From Streptomyces sp. NBC_01454 (GTDB taxonomy: Bacteria > Actinomycetota > Actinomycetes > Streptomycetales > Streptomycetaceae): DNA of 64,000 nucleotides. The notes under the pieces are model-generated. The model had not been told where the DNA came from. It made no database searches and worked only from the letters and a program-made list of their open reading frames with translations. Position 1 is the first letter of the stretch; each line of letters starts with the position of its first letter. The stretch is taken from contig NZ_CP109460.1 of assembly GCF_036227565.1 (NCBI RefSeq), forward strand, positions 5,518,001 to 5,582,000, given 5' to 3'. Of this stretch, positions 26,810 through 35,759 are shown one piece after another. A program made the position numbers and the translations under genes.

Positions 26810-27832
26810 CTAGCGCGGCAGGACCACCACATACGCACCCTGCTCCCGGTCCCCGGCCGCCATCAGGGCCGTACGGACCACCGCGGCCTGCTGGTCCGGC
26901 GCCTCGCGCAGGGTGCGGGGCAGGCAGCGCACGACCGTGATGCCCAGCCGCTCCAGGTGCTCGCGCTTGTGGAAGAACGGGGAGGCCAGCGGGTCCTCCT
27001 CGGGGCGGGGCGCCCGGGTGTCGATCTCCAGGGCCACCCCGTGCTCGGGCCAGAAGGCGTCCACGCCGCCCAGGTGCGGCCCGCCCGGCAGCCGCAGATC
27101 GACGTTCCACAGCGGATCGGGCAGCCCCTGCGCCCGCACCATGGCGTAGAGCCGCTGCTCGGCCAGTGCCCGGCCCTCGGCCAGCAGGGTGTCCACCGCG
27201 TCGGCCACGTGCGGCCGGGTCAGCAACCGGGCCTGGCTCAGCTCCCGTACCACCGCGGTCGCCTCGCAGTGGCCGCCGCGCACCGCCTCGGTCAGCAGCC
27301 GGCGCACGGTGGGGGCGTCGGTGAGCCCGCCGACCGCGTCCGCCAGCGCGCGCGGCACCGGCGCGGCCGGCATCCCGGTGATCTCCTGGGCGACGGGCAG
27401 CTCCACGGCCCGCAGGATCCGCGCGAAACCGGACGAGCGCAGCCGCCGGGTGCGCGAGACCAGCACCTCGATGCGGTCCAGGGCGAGCAGCGCGGGCGCC
27501 TCGGTGAAGCCGTGCAGGGCCAGCGCCGCCAGGCCCGTGATCATCGCCTCGGGGGCGTCCTCGGACGCGGCGCCCTGCCGGGGCACGGTCGGCCCCCGGT
27601 GACTGGCGTACAGCAGCACCGCCTGGAGCCGTTCCTCGCTGGTGGGCGGCCCCGGGTGCAGCAGATAGACGCCCGGGAGCAGTTGCTGCCAGGCGCCGCC
27701 GGCGCGGCAGCGTTCGGTGGTCTCCGCCGCGGCGACGCCGTGCTCGCGCAGCTGACGGGTGGTCATCACCCGGCAGTGGACGTCGGAGAGGTGGCGGAGG
27801 GGGAGGGGGGAGAGCGGGGTGTCGTGGTTCAT
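26810..27832 (-). CDS. AbiEi-like N-terminal domain fused to a DUF559/Vsr-like nuclease fold
   Basis: The 340-residue protein starts with a helix-turn-helix-like AbiEi antitoxin region (about residues 20-75: VMTTRQLREHGVAAAETTER then WQQLLPGVYLLHPG). The C-terminal part (about 235-340) has VDAFWPEHGVALEID, the hydrophobic strand with D and E-x-D of DUF559/Vsr-type PD-(D/E)xK folds. The usual basic residue after EID is Thr here. Genes of this layout are common and often solitary in actinobacteria. No AbiEii nucleotidyltransferase toxin is next to it, so a working toxin-antitoxin pair is not supported. The ATG at 27832 has only a weak ribosome site. Confidence 0.72.
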   Translation of the reverse strand: MNHDTPLSPLPLRHLSDVHCRVMTTRQLREHGVAAAETTERCRAGGAWQQLLPGVYLLHPGPPTSEERLQAVLLYASHRGPTVPRQGAASEDAPEAMITGLAALALHGFTEAPALLALDRIEVLVSRTRRLRSSGFARILRAVELPVAQEITGMPAAPVPRALADAVGGLTDAPTVRRLLTEAVRGGHCEATAVVRELSQARLLTRPHVADAVDTLLAEGRALAEQRLYAMVRAQGLPDPLWNVDLRLPGGPHLGGVDAFWPEHGVALEIDTRAPRPEEDPLASPFFHKREHLERLGITVVRCLPRTLREAPDQQAAVVRTALMAAGDREQGAYVVVLPR

Positions 27833-27956
27833 GCGGGCCAGATTCCCGCGCCCGCTCCGCCCCCTAACCGCTGTTACACGCTCGTACCACAAACCGGACA
27901 ACCCTGTACTAAAGTACGGGCGTTCGACTGCCGAAAGAAGCTGGTCGCCACGGGGG

Positions 27957-30545
27957 TTACGGCCTGGCCCCGGCCGCCGCGTCACAAGCCTGTGCCCGCA
28001 GCGCACGGGCCAGATCGTCCCGCTTTTCCAGGACCAGCCGGCGCAGCGCGGGCGCCGCCCGCTCGTGGTCGGCCAGCCAGCGGTCCGCGGCGTCCAGCGT
28101 GGAGCGCTCCACCAGCCAGTCCGGGAACAGTCCGCGCACCACGGCCATCCCGATCTCGATGGACCGCTCCCGCCACACCCGCTCGATCGCCTCGAAGTAG
28201 CGCGGTGCGCAGGGCGCGAGCAACTCCCGCTGCCCCGGCTGCGCGAAGCCCGCGATGGTCGCCTCCACCAGCGCGTTCGACAGCGTGTCGGACTCCACGA
28301 CCTCCTGCCACGCCCGTTCCTTGACCTCGGCCGAGGGGCGGGCCGCCAGGCAGCGCACCTGGTGGCGCCGGCCGGACGCGGTGTCGTCGCGGGCCAGCTC
28401 CGCGGCGATCGCCGCCTCGTCCGCGAGACCGTGCGCGGCCAGCGGCCCCAGCAGCGTCCAGCGCAGCTCCTGGTCCACGTCCAGGCCGTCGATCTTCGCC
28501 GTGCCGTCCAGCAGGCCCTGGAGCAGCTGGAGGTCGGCGGGGGCGCCGGCGACGGCGGCGAAGTGCCGGGCCCAGGTGAGCTGGTGGCCGCTGCCGGGCT
28601 CGGCCAGCCGCAGCTCGTGCAGCGCGCCCTCGGCCAGCTCCCGGGCGGCGCGCTCCCGGTGCTCCGGCGCCGCGTAGTGCTCCAGCGCCGCCTGCGCCTG
28701 GTCGTGCAGCGACTGCAGCACCCCGATGTCGGTCTCCCGGCCGGCGAACTGCCGCACCAGATCGAGGTAGTCGCGGGCCGGCATCAGCCCGTCCCGGGTC
28801 AGTCCCCACAGCGCCGCCCAGCACAGCGCCCGTGCCATCGGGTCGGCCAGATCGCCGAGCCGGGCCCGCAGGGTGGCCAGCGACCCCTCGTCGAAGCGGA
28901 CCTTGCAGTACGTGAGGTCCTCGTCGTTGACCAGGATCAGCTCCGGCCGCTCCAGACCCGCCAGCTCCGGCACCGCCGTGCGCGGCCCGGAGACGTCCAC
29001 CTCGGCGCGGGCGTAGCGCACCAGCGCCGCGTCCGCCTCCTGCCGGCGGTAGAGGCCCACCGCGACCCGGTGCGGCCGCAGTTCGGGGTGCGAGTCCGCC
29101 GCCTCCTGCAGGACGCTCAGCTCGGTGATCCGGTCCTGGGCGTCGTACACGACCTGCGGGGTCAGGGAGTTGACGCCCGCGGTCTCCAGCCAGGCCCGCG
29201 ACCACTGCGCCAGATCCCGCCCGGAGGTCTCCTCCAGCACCGTCAGCAGGTCGGCGAGCCGGGTGTTGCCGTAGGCGTGCCGCTTGAAGTAGCGCCGGGC
29301 ACCCTCCAGGAACGCCTCCTGCCCCACGTACGCCACCAGCTGCTTGAGCACCGCGGCGCCCTTGGCGTAGGTGATGCCGTCGAAGTTGAGCTTGGCGTCC
29401 TCCAGGTCACGGATGTCGGCGGTGACCGGGTGGGTGGAGGGCAGCTGATCGGCGCGGTAGGCCCAGGACTTGCGCCGGTTGGCGAAGGTGATCCAGCCGT
29501 CGGTGAAGCGGGTGGCCTCCACCAGCGCGAAGGAGCCCATGAAGTCCGCGTAGGACTCCTTCAGCCACAGGTCGTCCCACCACTGCATGGTGACCAGATC
29601 GCCGAACCACATGTGCGCCATCTCGTGCAGGATGACGTTGGCCCGCCGCTCGTAGGCCGCCTCGGTCACCTTCCCGCGGAAGATGAACTCCTCGCGGAAG
29701 GTGACACAGCCCGGGTTCTCCATCGCGCCGAGGTTGTACTCCGGGACGAACGCCTGGTCGTACTTCCCGAAGGGGTAGGGGAAGTCGAAGTGGTCGTGGA
29801 AGAAGTCCAGGCCCTGCTTGGTGACGGCGAAGACGTCGTCCGCGTCGAAGTGCTTCGCCAGCCCCTTGCGGCACAGCGCGCCCAGCGGGATCTCCAGCGC
29901 GGTGCCGTCCTCGAAGGTGCGGCGGTAGGTGTCGGTGACGACGTGGTACGGGCCGGCGACCACGGCCGTGATGTACGTGGAGATCGGCCGGGTCGTCGCG
30001 AAGCGGTGCCGGCCGCTCTCGGCCGCACCGTCCCGCGCGCCGTTGCTGAGCACCGCCCAGCCCTCGGGGGCGGTCACCTCGAAGGTGAACGGGGCCTTCA
30101 GATCGGGCTGTTCGAAATTGGCGAAGACCCGACGGGAATCGGCGGGTTCGTACTGCGTGTAGAGGTAGACCTCGCCGTCCTCGGGGTCCACGAAGCGGTG
30201 CAGCCCCTCACCGGTGCGGCTGTAGGCGCACCGCGCGTCCACGACGAGGGTGTTCTCGGCGGCCAGCCGGTCCAGCGCGATACGGGTGCCGTCGAAGACC
30301 GCCGCGGGGTCCAGCTCCCGGCCGTTGAGGGTGACGGAGGTGACCGTCGGTGCCAGCAGGTCCGCGAAGGTGGCGGCGCCGGGCTCGGCGCAGCGGAAGC
30401 GGACGGTCGTACGGGAGCGGAAGGTGTCCGCGTCCGCACCCTGGGCGACCGCCGAGCGGACGTCCAGTGCCACGTCGTAGGCCTCGACGCTCAGCAGCCG
30501 GCCCCGCTCGCGCGCCTCGTCCCGGGACAGATTCTCACCTGGCAC
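27957..30545 (-). CDS. pepN: Aminopeptidase N, M1 family (second paralogue)
   Basis: The protein has 862 residues, the same length as the pepN at 20193. The start is GTG 30545 with AAGGAG eight bases upstream, and the N-terminus PGENLSRDEARERGRLLSV is the same type. GAMEN lies near residue 273 and HEMAH near 307-311, followed by LKESYAD in place of LNESFAT. The change from Asn to Lys before the metal-ligand Glu and other differences suggest different specificity. It is divergent from the nitroreductase homologue across 126 bp. It is a cytoplasmic zinc metallopeptidase and arose by old duplication, judging from the spread of differences. Confidence 0.94.
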   Translation of the reverse strand: MPGENLSRDEARERGRLLSVEAYDVALDVRSAVAQGADADTFRSRTTVRFRCAEPGAATFADLLAPTVTSVTLNGRELDPAAVFDGTRIALDRLAAENTLVVDARCAYSRTGEGLHRFVDPEDGEVYLYTQYEPADSRRVFANFEQPDLKAPFTFEVTAPEGWAVLSNGARDGAAESGRHRFATTRPISTYITAVVAGPYHVVTDTYRRTFEDGTALEIPLGALCRKGLAKHFDADDVFAVTKQGLDFFHDHFDFPYPFGKYDQAFVPEYNLGAMENPGCVTFREEFIFRGKVTEAAYERRANVILHEMAHMWFGDLVTMQWWDDLWLKESYADFMGSFALVEATRFTDGWITFANRRKSWAYRADQLPSTHPVTADIRDLEDAKLNFDGITYAKGAAVLKQLVAYVGQEAFLEGARRYFKRHAYGNTRLADLLTVLEETSGRDLAQWSRAWLETAGVNSLTPQVVYDAQDRITELSVLQEAADSHPELRPHRVAVGLYRRQEADAALVRYARAEVDVSGPRTAVPELAGLERPELILVNDEDLTYCKVRFDEGSLATLRARLGDLADPMARALCWAALWGLTRDGLMPARDYLDLVRQFAGRETDIGVLQSLHDQAQAALEHYAAPEHRERAARELAEGALHELRLAEPGSGHQLTWARHFAAVAGAPADLQLLQGLLDGTAKIDGLDVDQELRWTLLGPLAAHGLADEAAIAAELARDDTASGRRHQVRCLAARPSAEVKERAWQEVVESDTLSNALVEATIAGFAQPGQRELLAPCAPRYFEAIERVWRERSIEIGMAVVRGLFPDWLVERSTLDAADRWLADHERAAPALRRLVLEKRDDLARALRAQACDAAAGARP

Positions 30546-30671
30546 GACGTGACTCCTTCGTCCTCGTGTCGAATATCGAACACGGGGAATCATGGCACGC
30601 CCGCTGTCGGTTGAACCTTTCACGGAACAGCGCCGCTGGCCCGTGCCGCACCGCTCTTTGGAGGAGACCCC

Positions 30672-31307
30672 GTGTCCGAGACCGCGAAGACGCCCGCAGA
30701 CTTCTGGTTCGATCCGCTGTGCCCGTGGGCGTGGATGACCTCCCGCTGGATGCTGGAGGTGGAGAAGGTCCGCCCGGTCGAGGTGCGCTGGCACGTGATG
30801 AGCCTGGCGGTGCTCAACGAGGACAAGCTGGACGAGCTCCCGGAGAACTACCGCGAGCTGCTGGCGACCGCCTGGGGCCCGGTGCGGGTGTGCATCGCCG
30901 CCGAGCAGCAGCACGGCAGCGAGGTGCTCGGCCCGCTCTACACCGCGCTCGGCACCCGCTTCCACAACCGTGGCCTGGAGCGCACCCGCGAGACGCTCGT
31001 CGACGCCCTGCGGGAGGCCGGGCTGCCCGCCGAACTCGCCGACGCCGCGGACTCCGACGCCTACGACGCGCAGCTGCGCGCCTCCCACAAGGAGGGCATC
31101 GACCTGGTCGGCCAGGAGGTCGGCACCCCGGTCATCGCCGTGCCGGGCCACGACGGCGACCGGATCGCCTTCTTCGGCCCGGTCGTCACCCCCGCCCCCA
31201 AGGGCGAGGAGGCCGCCAGGCTGTGGGACGGGACGCTGATGGTCGCCTCGATCCCCGGCTTCTACGAGATCAAGCGGACCCGGACCCAGGGGCCGATTTT
31301 CGACTGA
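30672..31307 (+). CDS. DsbA-fold protein of the mycothiol-dependent nitroreductase (Rv2466c) family
   Basis: The protein has 211 residues. FWFDPLCPWAWMTSRW near the N-terminus and RTRTQGPIFD at the end closely match what I recall of mycobacterial Rv2466c. That enzyme uses mycothiol and a CPWC motif to reduce disulfides and nitro compounds. Here the motif is CPWA: the first Cys (C17) is kept and the second is Ala. It therefore cannot form the internal disulfide and may work by a one-Cys mechanism with mycothiol. The GTG at 30672 has GGAGGAG upstream. A 12-bp motif shared with the permease promoter region lies in the divergent gap. Confidence 0.88.
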   Translation: MSETAKTPADFWFDPLCPWAWMTSRWMLEVEKVRPVEVRWHVMSLAVLNEDKLDELPENYRELLATAWGPVRVCIAAEQQHGSEVLGPLYTALGTRFHNRGLERTRETLVDALREAGLPAELADAADSDAYDAQLRASHKEGIDLVGQEVGTPVIAVPGHDGDRIAFFGPVVTPAPKGEEAARLWDGTLMVASIPGFYEIKRTRTQGPIFD

Positions 31308-31340
31308 CGTCTTTTGACGTCCTTGCTTTTGGTGCCCATG

Positions 31341-31379
31341 GGAGCGCCCCCGCACGTATCGGACGTACGGGGGCGCTCC
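31341..31379. terminator. Bidirectional terminator
   Basis: Arms of 17 bp with one mismatch (31341-31357 and 31363-31379) lie between the nitroreductase-like gene and sodF, which converge. Confidence 0.8.
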
Positions 31380-31452
31380 GTCATTCCGCCTGCCGGGTGA
31401 AGGGTGAGAAGACGATCACGAGGCAGGACGACCGGTGCCGGGTGTCACGGCG

Positions 31453-32094
31453 TCACGGGGCGAGCAGCAGGCTGTGCGCGCGCCGCTTGGCGGACGCGTA
31501 CCGCTTGGCGACGTCCTGCCAGTTCACGACCTGCCACATGGCCTCGATGAAGTCCACCTTCTGGTTCTTGTACTGGAGGTAGAAGGCGTGCTCCCAGGCG
31601 TCGAAGACCAGGATCGGGACCGAGCCCTGCCCGACGTTGCCCTGGTGGTCGTAGATCTGCTCGACGATGAGGCGGCCGGTGACCGGTTCGTAGGCCAGGA
31701 CGCCCCAGCCGGAGCCCTGGGTGGTGGCCGCGGCCTTGGTCAGCTGGGCCTTGAAGCCGGCGTACGAGCCGAAGCTCTCGGCGAGGGCGTCGGCCAGCTC
31801 GCCCACGCCGTCCTTCTCGTGCGGCTCGCCGCCGCCGTCACCGGTCATGTTGTGCCAGTAGATGCTGTGGAGGATGTGGCCGGAGAGGTGGAACGCGAGG
31901 TTCTTCTCCAGGCCGTTGACGTTGCCCCACGCTTCCTTGTCGCGGGCCTCGGCGAGCTGCTCCAGGGTGTCGTTCGCGCCCTTCACATACGCCGCGTGGT
32001 GCTTGTCGTGGTGCAGCTCGATGATCTCGGGGCTGATGACCGGCGCCAGCGCCGCGTAGTCGTACGGAAGTTCAGGAAGTGTGTAGGTGGCCAT
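31453..32094 (-). CDS. sodF: Fe/Mn-family superoxide dismutase (SodF)
   Basis: The protein has 213 residues. Metal ligands are visible: IELHHDKHH (H28), [14 protein letters not shown], and FDAWEHAFY (Asp and His). It starts [18 protein letters not shown], typical of cytoplasmic Fe or Mn enzymes. It converts superoxide to peroxide and oxygen. In S. coelicolor this Fe-type enzyme is made when nickel is scarce and is repressed by Nur when nickel is present, in balance with the nickel enzyme SodN. The matching operator form lies at 32131-32147, 37 bp upstream. The ATG at 32094 has GGAGG 11 bases upstream. Confidence 0.95.
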   Translation of the reverse strand: MATYTLPELPYDYAALAPVISPEIIELHHDKHHAAYVKGANDTLEQLAEARDKEAWGNVNGLEKNLAFHLSGHILHSIYWHNMTGDGGGEPHEKDGVGELADALAESFGSYAGFKAQLTKAAATTQGSGWGVLAYEPVTGRLIVEQIYDHQGNVGQGSVPILVFDAWEHAFYLQYKNQKVDFIEAMWQVVNWQDVAKRYASAKRRAHSLLLAP

Positions 32095-32130
32095 GCCGGG
32101 TCCCGCCTCCAAGCTGCGTACATGCAGTAG

Positions 32131-32147
32131 TTGCAAACCATGTGCAA
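32131..32147 (-). promoter_or_regulatory. Candidate Nur box of sodF
   Basis: TTGCAA-N5-GTGCAA on the plus strand (TTGCAC-N5-TTGCAA in the gene's direction) matches the Nur form TTGCaa-N5-ttGCAA with one changed base. It sits where a promoter for sodF must lie. Confidence 0.65.
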
Positions 32148-32210
32148 GAGCACGCTACCAGCAGGAGTGCTCACCGGACGGAGACGGGACCGCCCCTGGT
32201 CCCAAAGACG

Positions 32211-32251
32211 GAGGCGGGGCGGGACCTCGGAAGGAGGTCCCGCCCCGCCTC
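32211..32251. terminator. Terminator of the first permease gene
   Basis: Perfect 18-bp arms (32211-32228 and 32234-32251) enclose a 5-base loop, 17 bp after the permease stop. It shields the sodF promoter from read-through. Confidence 0.85.
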
Positions 32252-32268
32252 GGGGAAGAGGGGAAGCG

Positions 32269-33708
32269 CTACGGCTTCGTCAGGTCCGCGCCCCTGCCCA
32301 GCGACCGCTGCCGGGCCAGGCCCACGAGCGTCAGCACCAGCCCGAAGCCCCCGGTGAACAGCAGCTGGATCCGCTGGTTCTCATCGCGCAGCATCAGCAG
32401 CAGCACCGCCGCGATACCCGCCAGCGCCACCCAGGTCAGCACCGGGAAGGCCCACATCTTCACCACGAGCTTCTCCGGCGACTCACGCTCCAGCAGCCGC
32501 CGCATCCGCAGCTGGGCGGCGGCGATGAAGCCCCACACCACCAGGACGGCCGCGCCGACCATGTTCAACAGCCACTGGAAGACCGTGTCGGGCCACAGGA
32601 TGCTCAGCAGCACCGCGACGAAGCCGAACCCGGAGCACATCAGCACCGCCCGGCGCGGCACCCCGCCGCTGACCTTCGCCAGGAACGCCGGGCCCTGGCC
32701 GCGGGCGGTCAGCGAGAACGCCATCCGGGACGCGCCGTAGAGGTTGGCGTTCATCGCGGACAGCAGGGCGACCAGGATGACCACGTTCATGATCTGGCCG
32801 GCCGCCGGGATCTTCAGGTAGTCCAGCACCGCGACATAGGGGCCGCTCTTGGCGATCGAGGAGTCGTTCCAGGGGATGACGGTGACGATGACGGCCATCG
32901 AGCCCACGTAGAAGAGGGCGATCCGCCACATCGCGGTGCGCACCGCACTGGCGACCCCGCGCACCGGGTCCTTGGACTCGGCGGCCGCGATGGTCACCGT
33001 CTCCAGACCGCCGTAGGCGAACACCGAGGCCAGCAGACCGACCATCAGGCCGTCCACGCCCTTGGGCAGGAAGCCGCCGTCGCCGGTGAGATGCGCGGTG
33101 CCCGGCGCTTGGGTGCCGGGGAGCACACCGAAGATGGCCAGCAGGCCCAGCACCAGGAAGATGCCGATCGCCGCGACCTTCAGGGCGGCGAACCAGAACT
33201 CGAACTCACCGAAGTTGCTGACCGCGGCCAGGTTCGTGCCGGTGAAGATCACCATGAACAGCAGCACCCACATCCACGGCTGGGTGCCGGGGAACCACTG
33301 GATCATGACGTCCGCGGCGCCCAGCGCCTCGGCGGCCACCGCCACGCACAGCAGCGCGGTGAACATCCAGCCCACCGTGAAGCCGGCCCAGGAGCCTATG
33401 GAGCGCTCGGCGTGCACGGAGAAGGAGCCGGAGGCCGGATTGGCCGCCGCCATCTCCCCGAGCATCCGCATGACCAGCATGACCAGGGCGCCGGAGACGG
33501 CATAGGCCAGCACGATCGAGGGGCCGGCCGCCGCGATGCCCTCGCGCGAGCCGACGAACAGGCCCGCGCCGATCACCCCGCCCAGGGCGATCATCGAGAG
33601 GTGGCGCTGCTTGAGGCCGTTGGACAGCGTGGAACCGCTGTCGGGGCCGGCGCCCTGAACCGCGTCGGCCTGCTCGCGCGCGGCGGCGGACGAGGGTGTC
33701 CGATTCAT
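32269..33708 (-). CDS. Amino-acid permease, APC family (first of three)
   Basis: This is a 479-residue transporter with about 12 membrane helices. The APC signature GGVIGAGLFVGS is near residue 43, then MRMLGEMAAANPASGSFSVHA and FGEFEFWFAALKV. This places it with AnsP/GabP/ProY-like amino-acid:H+ symporters. The substrate cannot be read from the sequence. The ATG at 33708 has a weak ribosome site. Two related permeases follow at 34001 and 36485 on the same strand, each with its own upstream gap, so they are not one operon. Confidence 0.92.
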   Translation of the reverse strand: MNRTPSSAAAREQADAVQGAGPDSGSTLSNGLKQRHLSMIALGGVIGAGLFVGSREGIAAAGPSIVLAYAVSGALVMLVMRMLGEMAAANPASGSFSVHAERSIGSWAGFTVGWMFTALLCVAVAAEALGAADVMIQWFPGTQPWMWVLLFMVIFTGTNLAAVSNFGEFEFWFAALKVAAIGIFLVLGLLAIFGVLPGTQAPGTAHLTGDGGFLPKGVDGLMVGLLASVFAYGGLETVTIAAAESKDPVRGVASAVRTAMWRIALFYVGSMAVIVTVIPWNDSSIAKSGPYVAVLDYLKIPAAGQIMNVVILVALLSAMNANLYGASRMAFSLTARGQGPAFLAKVSGGVPRRAVLMCSGFGFVAVLLSILWPDTVFQWLLNMVGAAVLVVWGFIAAAQLRMRRLLERESPEKLVVKMWAFPVLTWVALAGIAAVLLLMLRDENQRIQLLFTGGFGLVLTLVGLARQRSLGRGADLTKP

Positions 33709-34000
33709 GTGGTACCTGTCCCAGTAGGTGAGAGCGGAGCACGGCGATACTGCGTTCTCCGGGGGGCCGCGAGCGGTGCGACGGTGCTGCCGGACCCCCT
33801 GGACCCCGGTGGGCAGCAGGTCACATGGGCCTGCCGACGGCACAACTCCGGGGTACTCGGCGAAGCGGGCTCAGTTTCGGTGCCGGTGTCCGCTCAGGGC
33901 AACACTCGTGCAGCGAATGTTCGATATTCAGACGTGATCGTGACCATGTGTGCCCAATTGGGCGGCCATTGTTACGGGATGTGATCCCCGTCGCAGGCGC

Positions 34001-35437
34001 TCAGCGGTCCGCGCGGCGCTCCCGCAGCGCACGCAGGCCCGCGACGAGCAGCACCGCGCCGGTCGCCCCGGCCGACCACAGCAGCTGCGGCCGGGCCGTG
34101 TCATCGGTCAGCATCAGCACCAGCACGGCACCCATGGCCGCCAGCGCCGCCCAGGTCAGATAGGGGAAGGCCCACATCCGCAGGGCCAGCTTCCCGGGCG
34201 CCTCGCGCTCGAGGCGCGGACGCAGGCGCAGTTGGGAGACCGCGACCAGACCCCAGACGAACAGCAGTACCGCGCCGACCGCATTGAGCATGTAGAGGAA
34301 GACCGAATCCGGCCATTGCAGATTCAGCAGCACCGAGAGGAAGCCGAAGGCCACCGAGGCCAGCACCGCCCGGCGCGGCACCCCTCCGCCCGACACCTTC
34401 AGCAGCGCGCGCGGCGCCTCGCCCCGTTCGGCCAGCGAGAACACCATCCGCGAGGAGCCGTAGAGATTGGCGTTCAGCGCGGAGAGCAGCGCCACGAACA
34501 CCACGATGTTCATGATCTGGCCGGCCCCCGGCACACCGATGCTGTCCAGCACCGCCACATACGGGCTCTTGCCCGGCTGCATCGACGACCACGGCAGCAG
34601 GGTCACGATGACCACCATCGAGCCGACGTAGAAGAACAGGATGCGCCACACCGCGCTGCGCACCGCCCGGCCCACCGCCCGCGCCGGGTCGTCGGACTCG
34701 GCCGCGGCGATGGTGACGACCTCCAGGCCGCCGAAGGCGAAGACCACCGCCAGGACCCCGGAGACCACCCCGCCCCAGCCGTGCGGCAGCAGACCGCCGT
34801 GCCCGGTGAGGTGGGTCAGCCCGGCCGGCTCGGTGTCCGGCAGCACGCCGAAGACCGCCAGCAGGCTCAGCCCGAGGAACAGCACGATCGCGGTGACCTT
34901 CAGCGCGGCGAACCAGAACTCGAACTCCCCGAAGTTCTTCACCGCGGACAGATTGGCGGTGGTGAAGACGACCATGAAGAGCAGCACCCAGCCCCACTGC
35001 GGCACCGCCGGCACCCAGCCGTGGGCGATCTGTGCCGCACCGGTGGCCTCCACCGCGAGCACCACGACCAGCAGGAACCAGTACAGCCAGCCGACGCTGA
35101 AGCCGGCCCAGCGCCCCAGCGCCCGCTCCGCGTGCACGGAGAACGCGCCGGAGGCCGGCATCGCCGCCGACATCTCCCCGAGCATCCGCATGACCAGCAT
35201 GGCCAGCGCACCCGCGATCAGATACGACAGCACGATCCCCGGCCCGGCCACCGCGATCCCGGCGCCGGAGCCCACGAACAGCCCGGCGCCGATCACGCCG
35301 CCCAGGCCCAGCATCGTCAGATGGCGCTGTTTGAGGCCCGCGGACAGAGGCTCCTGCTCGCCCGCTACGGCACCGGAAGAGCGGGAAGAGGCGACACCGG
35401 GGGAGGTCCCGCCGGTGCGGGTCGGTACGTCGTGCAT
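34001..35437 (-). CDS. Amino-acid permease, APC family (second of three)
   Basis: This 478-residue protein has 12 predicted helices and the same signatures (GGVIGAGLFVGSGAGIAVAG; MRMLGEMSAAMPASGAFSVHA). It is closer to the third permease in helix 4 (GWLYWF) than to the first. The ATG at 35437 is the last Met before the conserved region, and the weak ribosome site (GAGAGCG) leaves the start uncertain. The substrate is unknown. It is divergent from bioY. Confidence 0.92.
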   Translation of the reverse strand: MHDVPTRTGGTSPGVASSRSSGAVAGEQEPLSAGLKQRHLTMLGLGGVIGAGLFVGSGAGIAVAGPGIVLSYLIAGALAMLVMRMLGEMSAAMPASGAFSVHAERALGRWAGFSVGWLYWFLLVVVLAVEATGAAQIAHGWVPAVPQWGWVLLFMVVFTTANLSAVKNFGEFEFWFAALKVTAIVLFLGLSLLAVFGVLPDTEPAGLTHLTGHGGLLPHGWGGVVSGVLAVVFAFGGLEVVTIAAAESDDPARAVGRAVRSAVWRILFFYVGSMVVIVTLLPWSSMQPGKSPYVAVLDSIGVPGAGQIMNIVVFVALLSALNANLYGSSRMVFSLAERGEAPRALLKVSGGGVPRRAVLASVAFGFLSVLLNLQWPDSVFLYMLNAVGAVLLFVWGLVAVSQLRLRPRLEREAPGKLALRMWAFPYLTWAALAAMGAVLVLMLTDDTARPQLLWSAGATGAVLLVAGLRALRERRADR

Positions 35438-35759
35438 GGCTCGCGCTCTCGCAAGGGCCGACGGCGGGGCCGTCGGCAGGTTTGGGGGATCTCCACAGCT
35501 CACCGTGGAGCGGCTCCAGTGTCGCCGCACGTCGCGGGCTACCACAAAACCGGCCCCGCAGCACGGCGGCGGCCGTGATGAGCATCACGTGACCTGCGAA
35601 GACGCCGCACGGTGCAACAGGGCCGGGCAGGGCGGCGGTTGATCGGAACTCTCCAAGCGGGCCGGTACGGCTTTGTCGCCGCCACACGATGATCGGCGGG
35701 GGTCCGCTGGACTAACGTCATCGCGTCCCGTCCGATCCTTCTCACCCCGCGAGGTCCCG
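35438..35759. other. 322-bp divergent region between permease 2 and bioY
   Basis: The region contains the palindrome at 35575-35588 and a TAACGT hexamer near 35713 that may be the bioY -10. I see no gene. Confidence 0.45.
35575..35588. promoter_or_regulatory. Perfect small palindrome upstream of bioY
   Basis: GTGATGAGCATCAC has 6-bp arms and a 2-base centre. It lies 172 bp before bioY and 138 bp before permease 2. It may be an operator; the regulator is unknown. Confidence 0.3.

Noticed and set aside
26810..27832. A type IV toxin-antitoxin operon
   Set aside because: Only the AbiEi-like part is present. Neither neighbour is a nucleotidyltransferase toxin.
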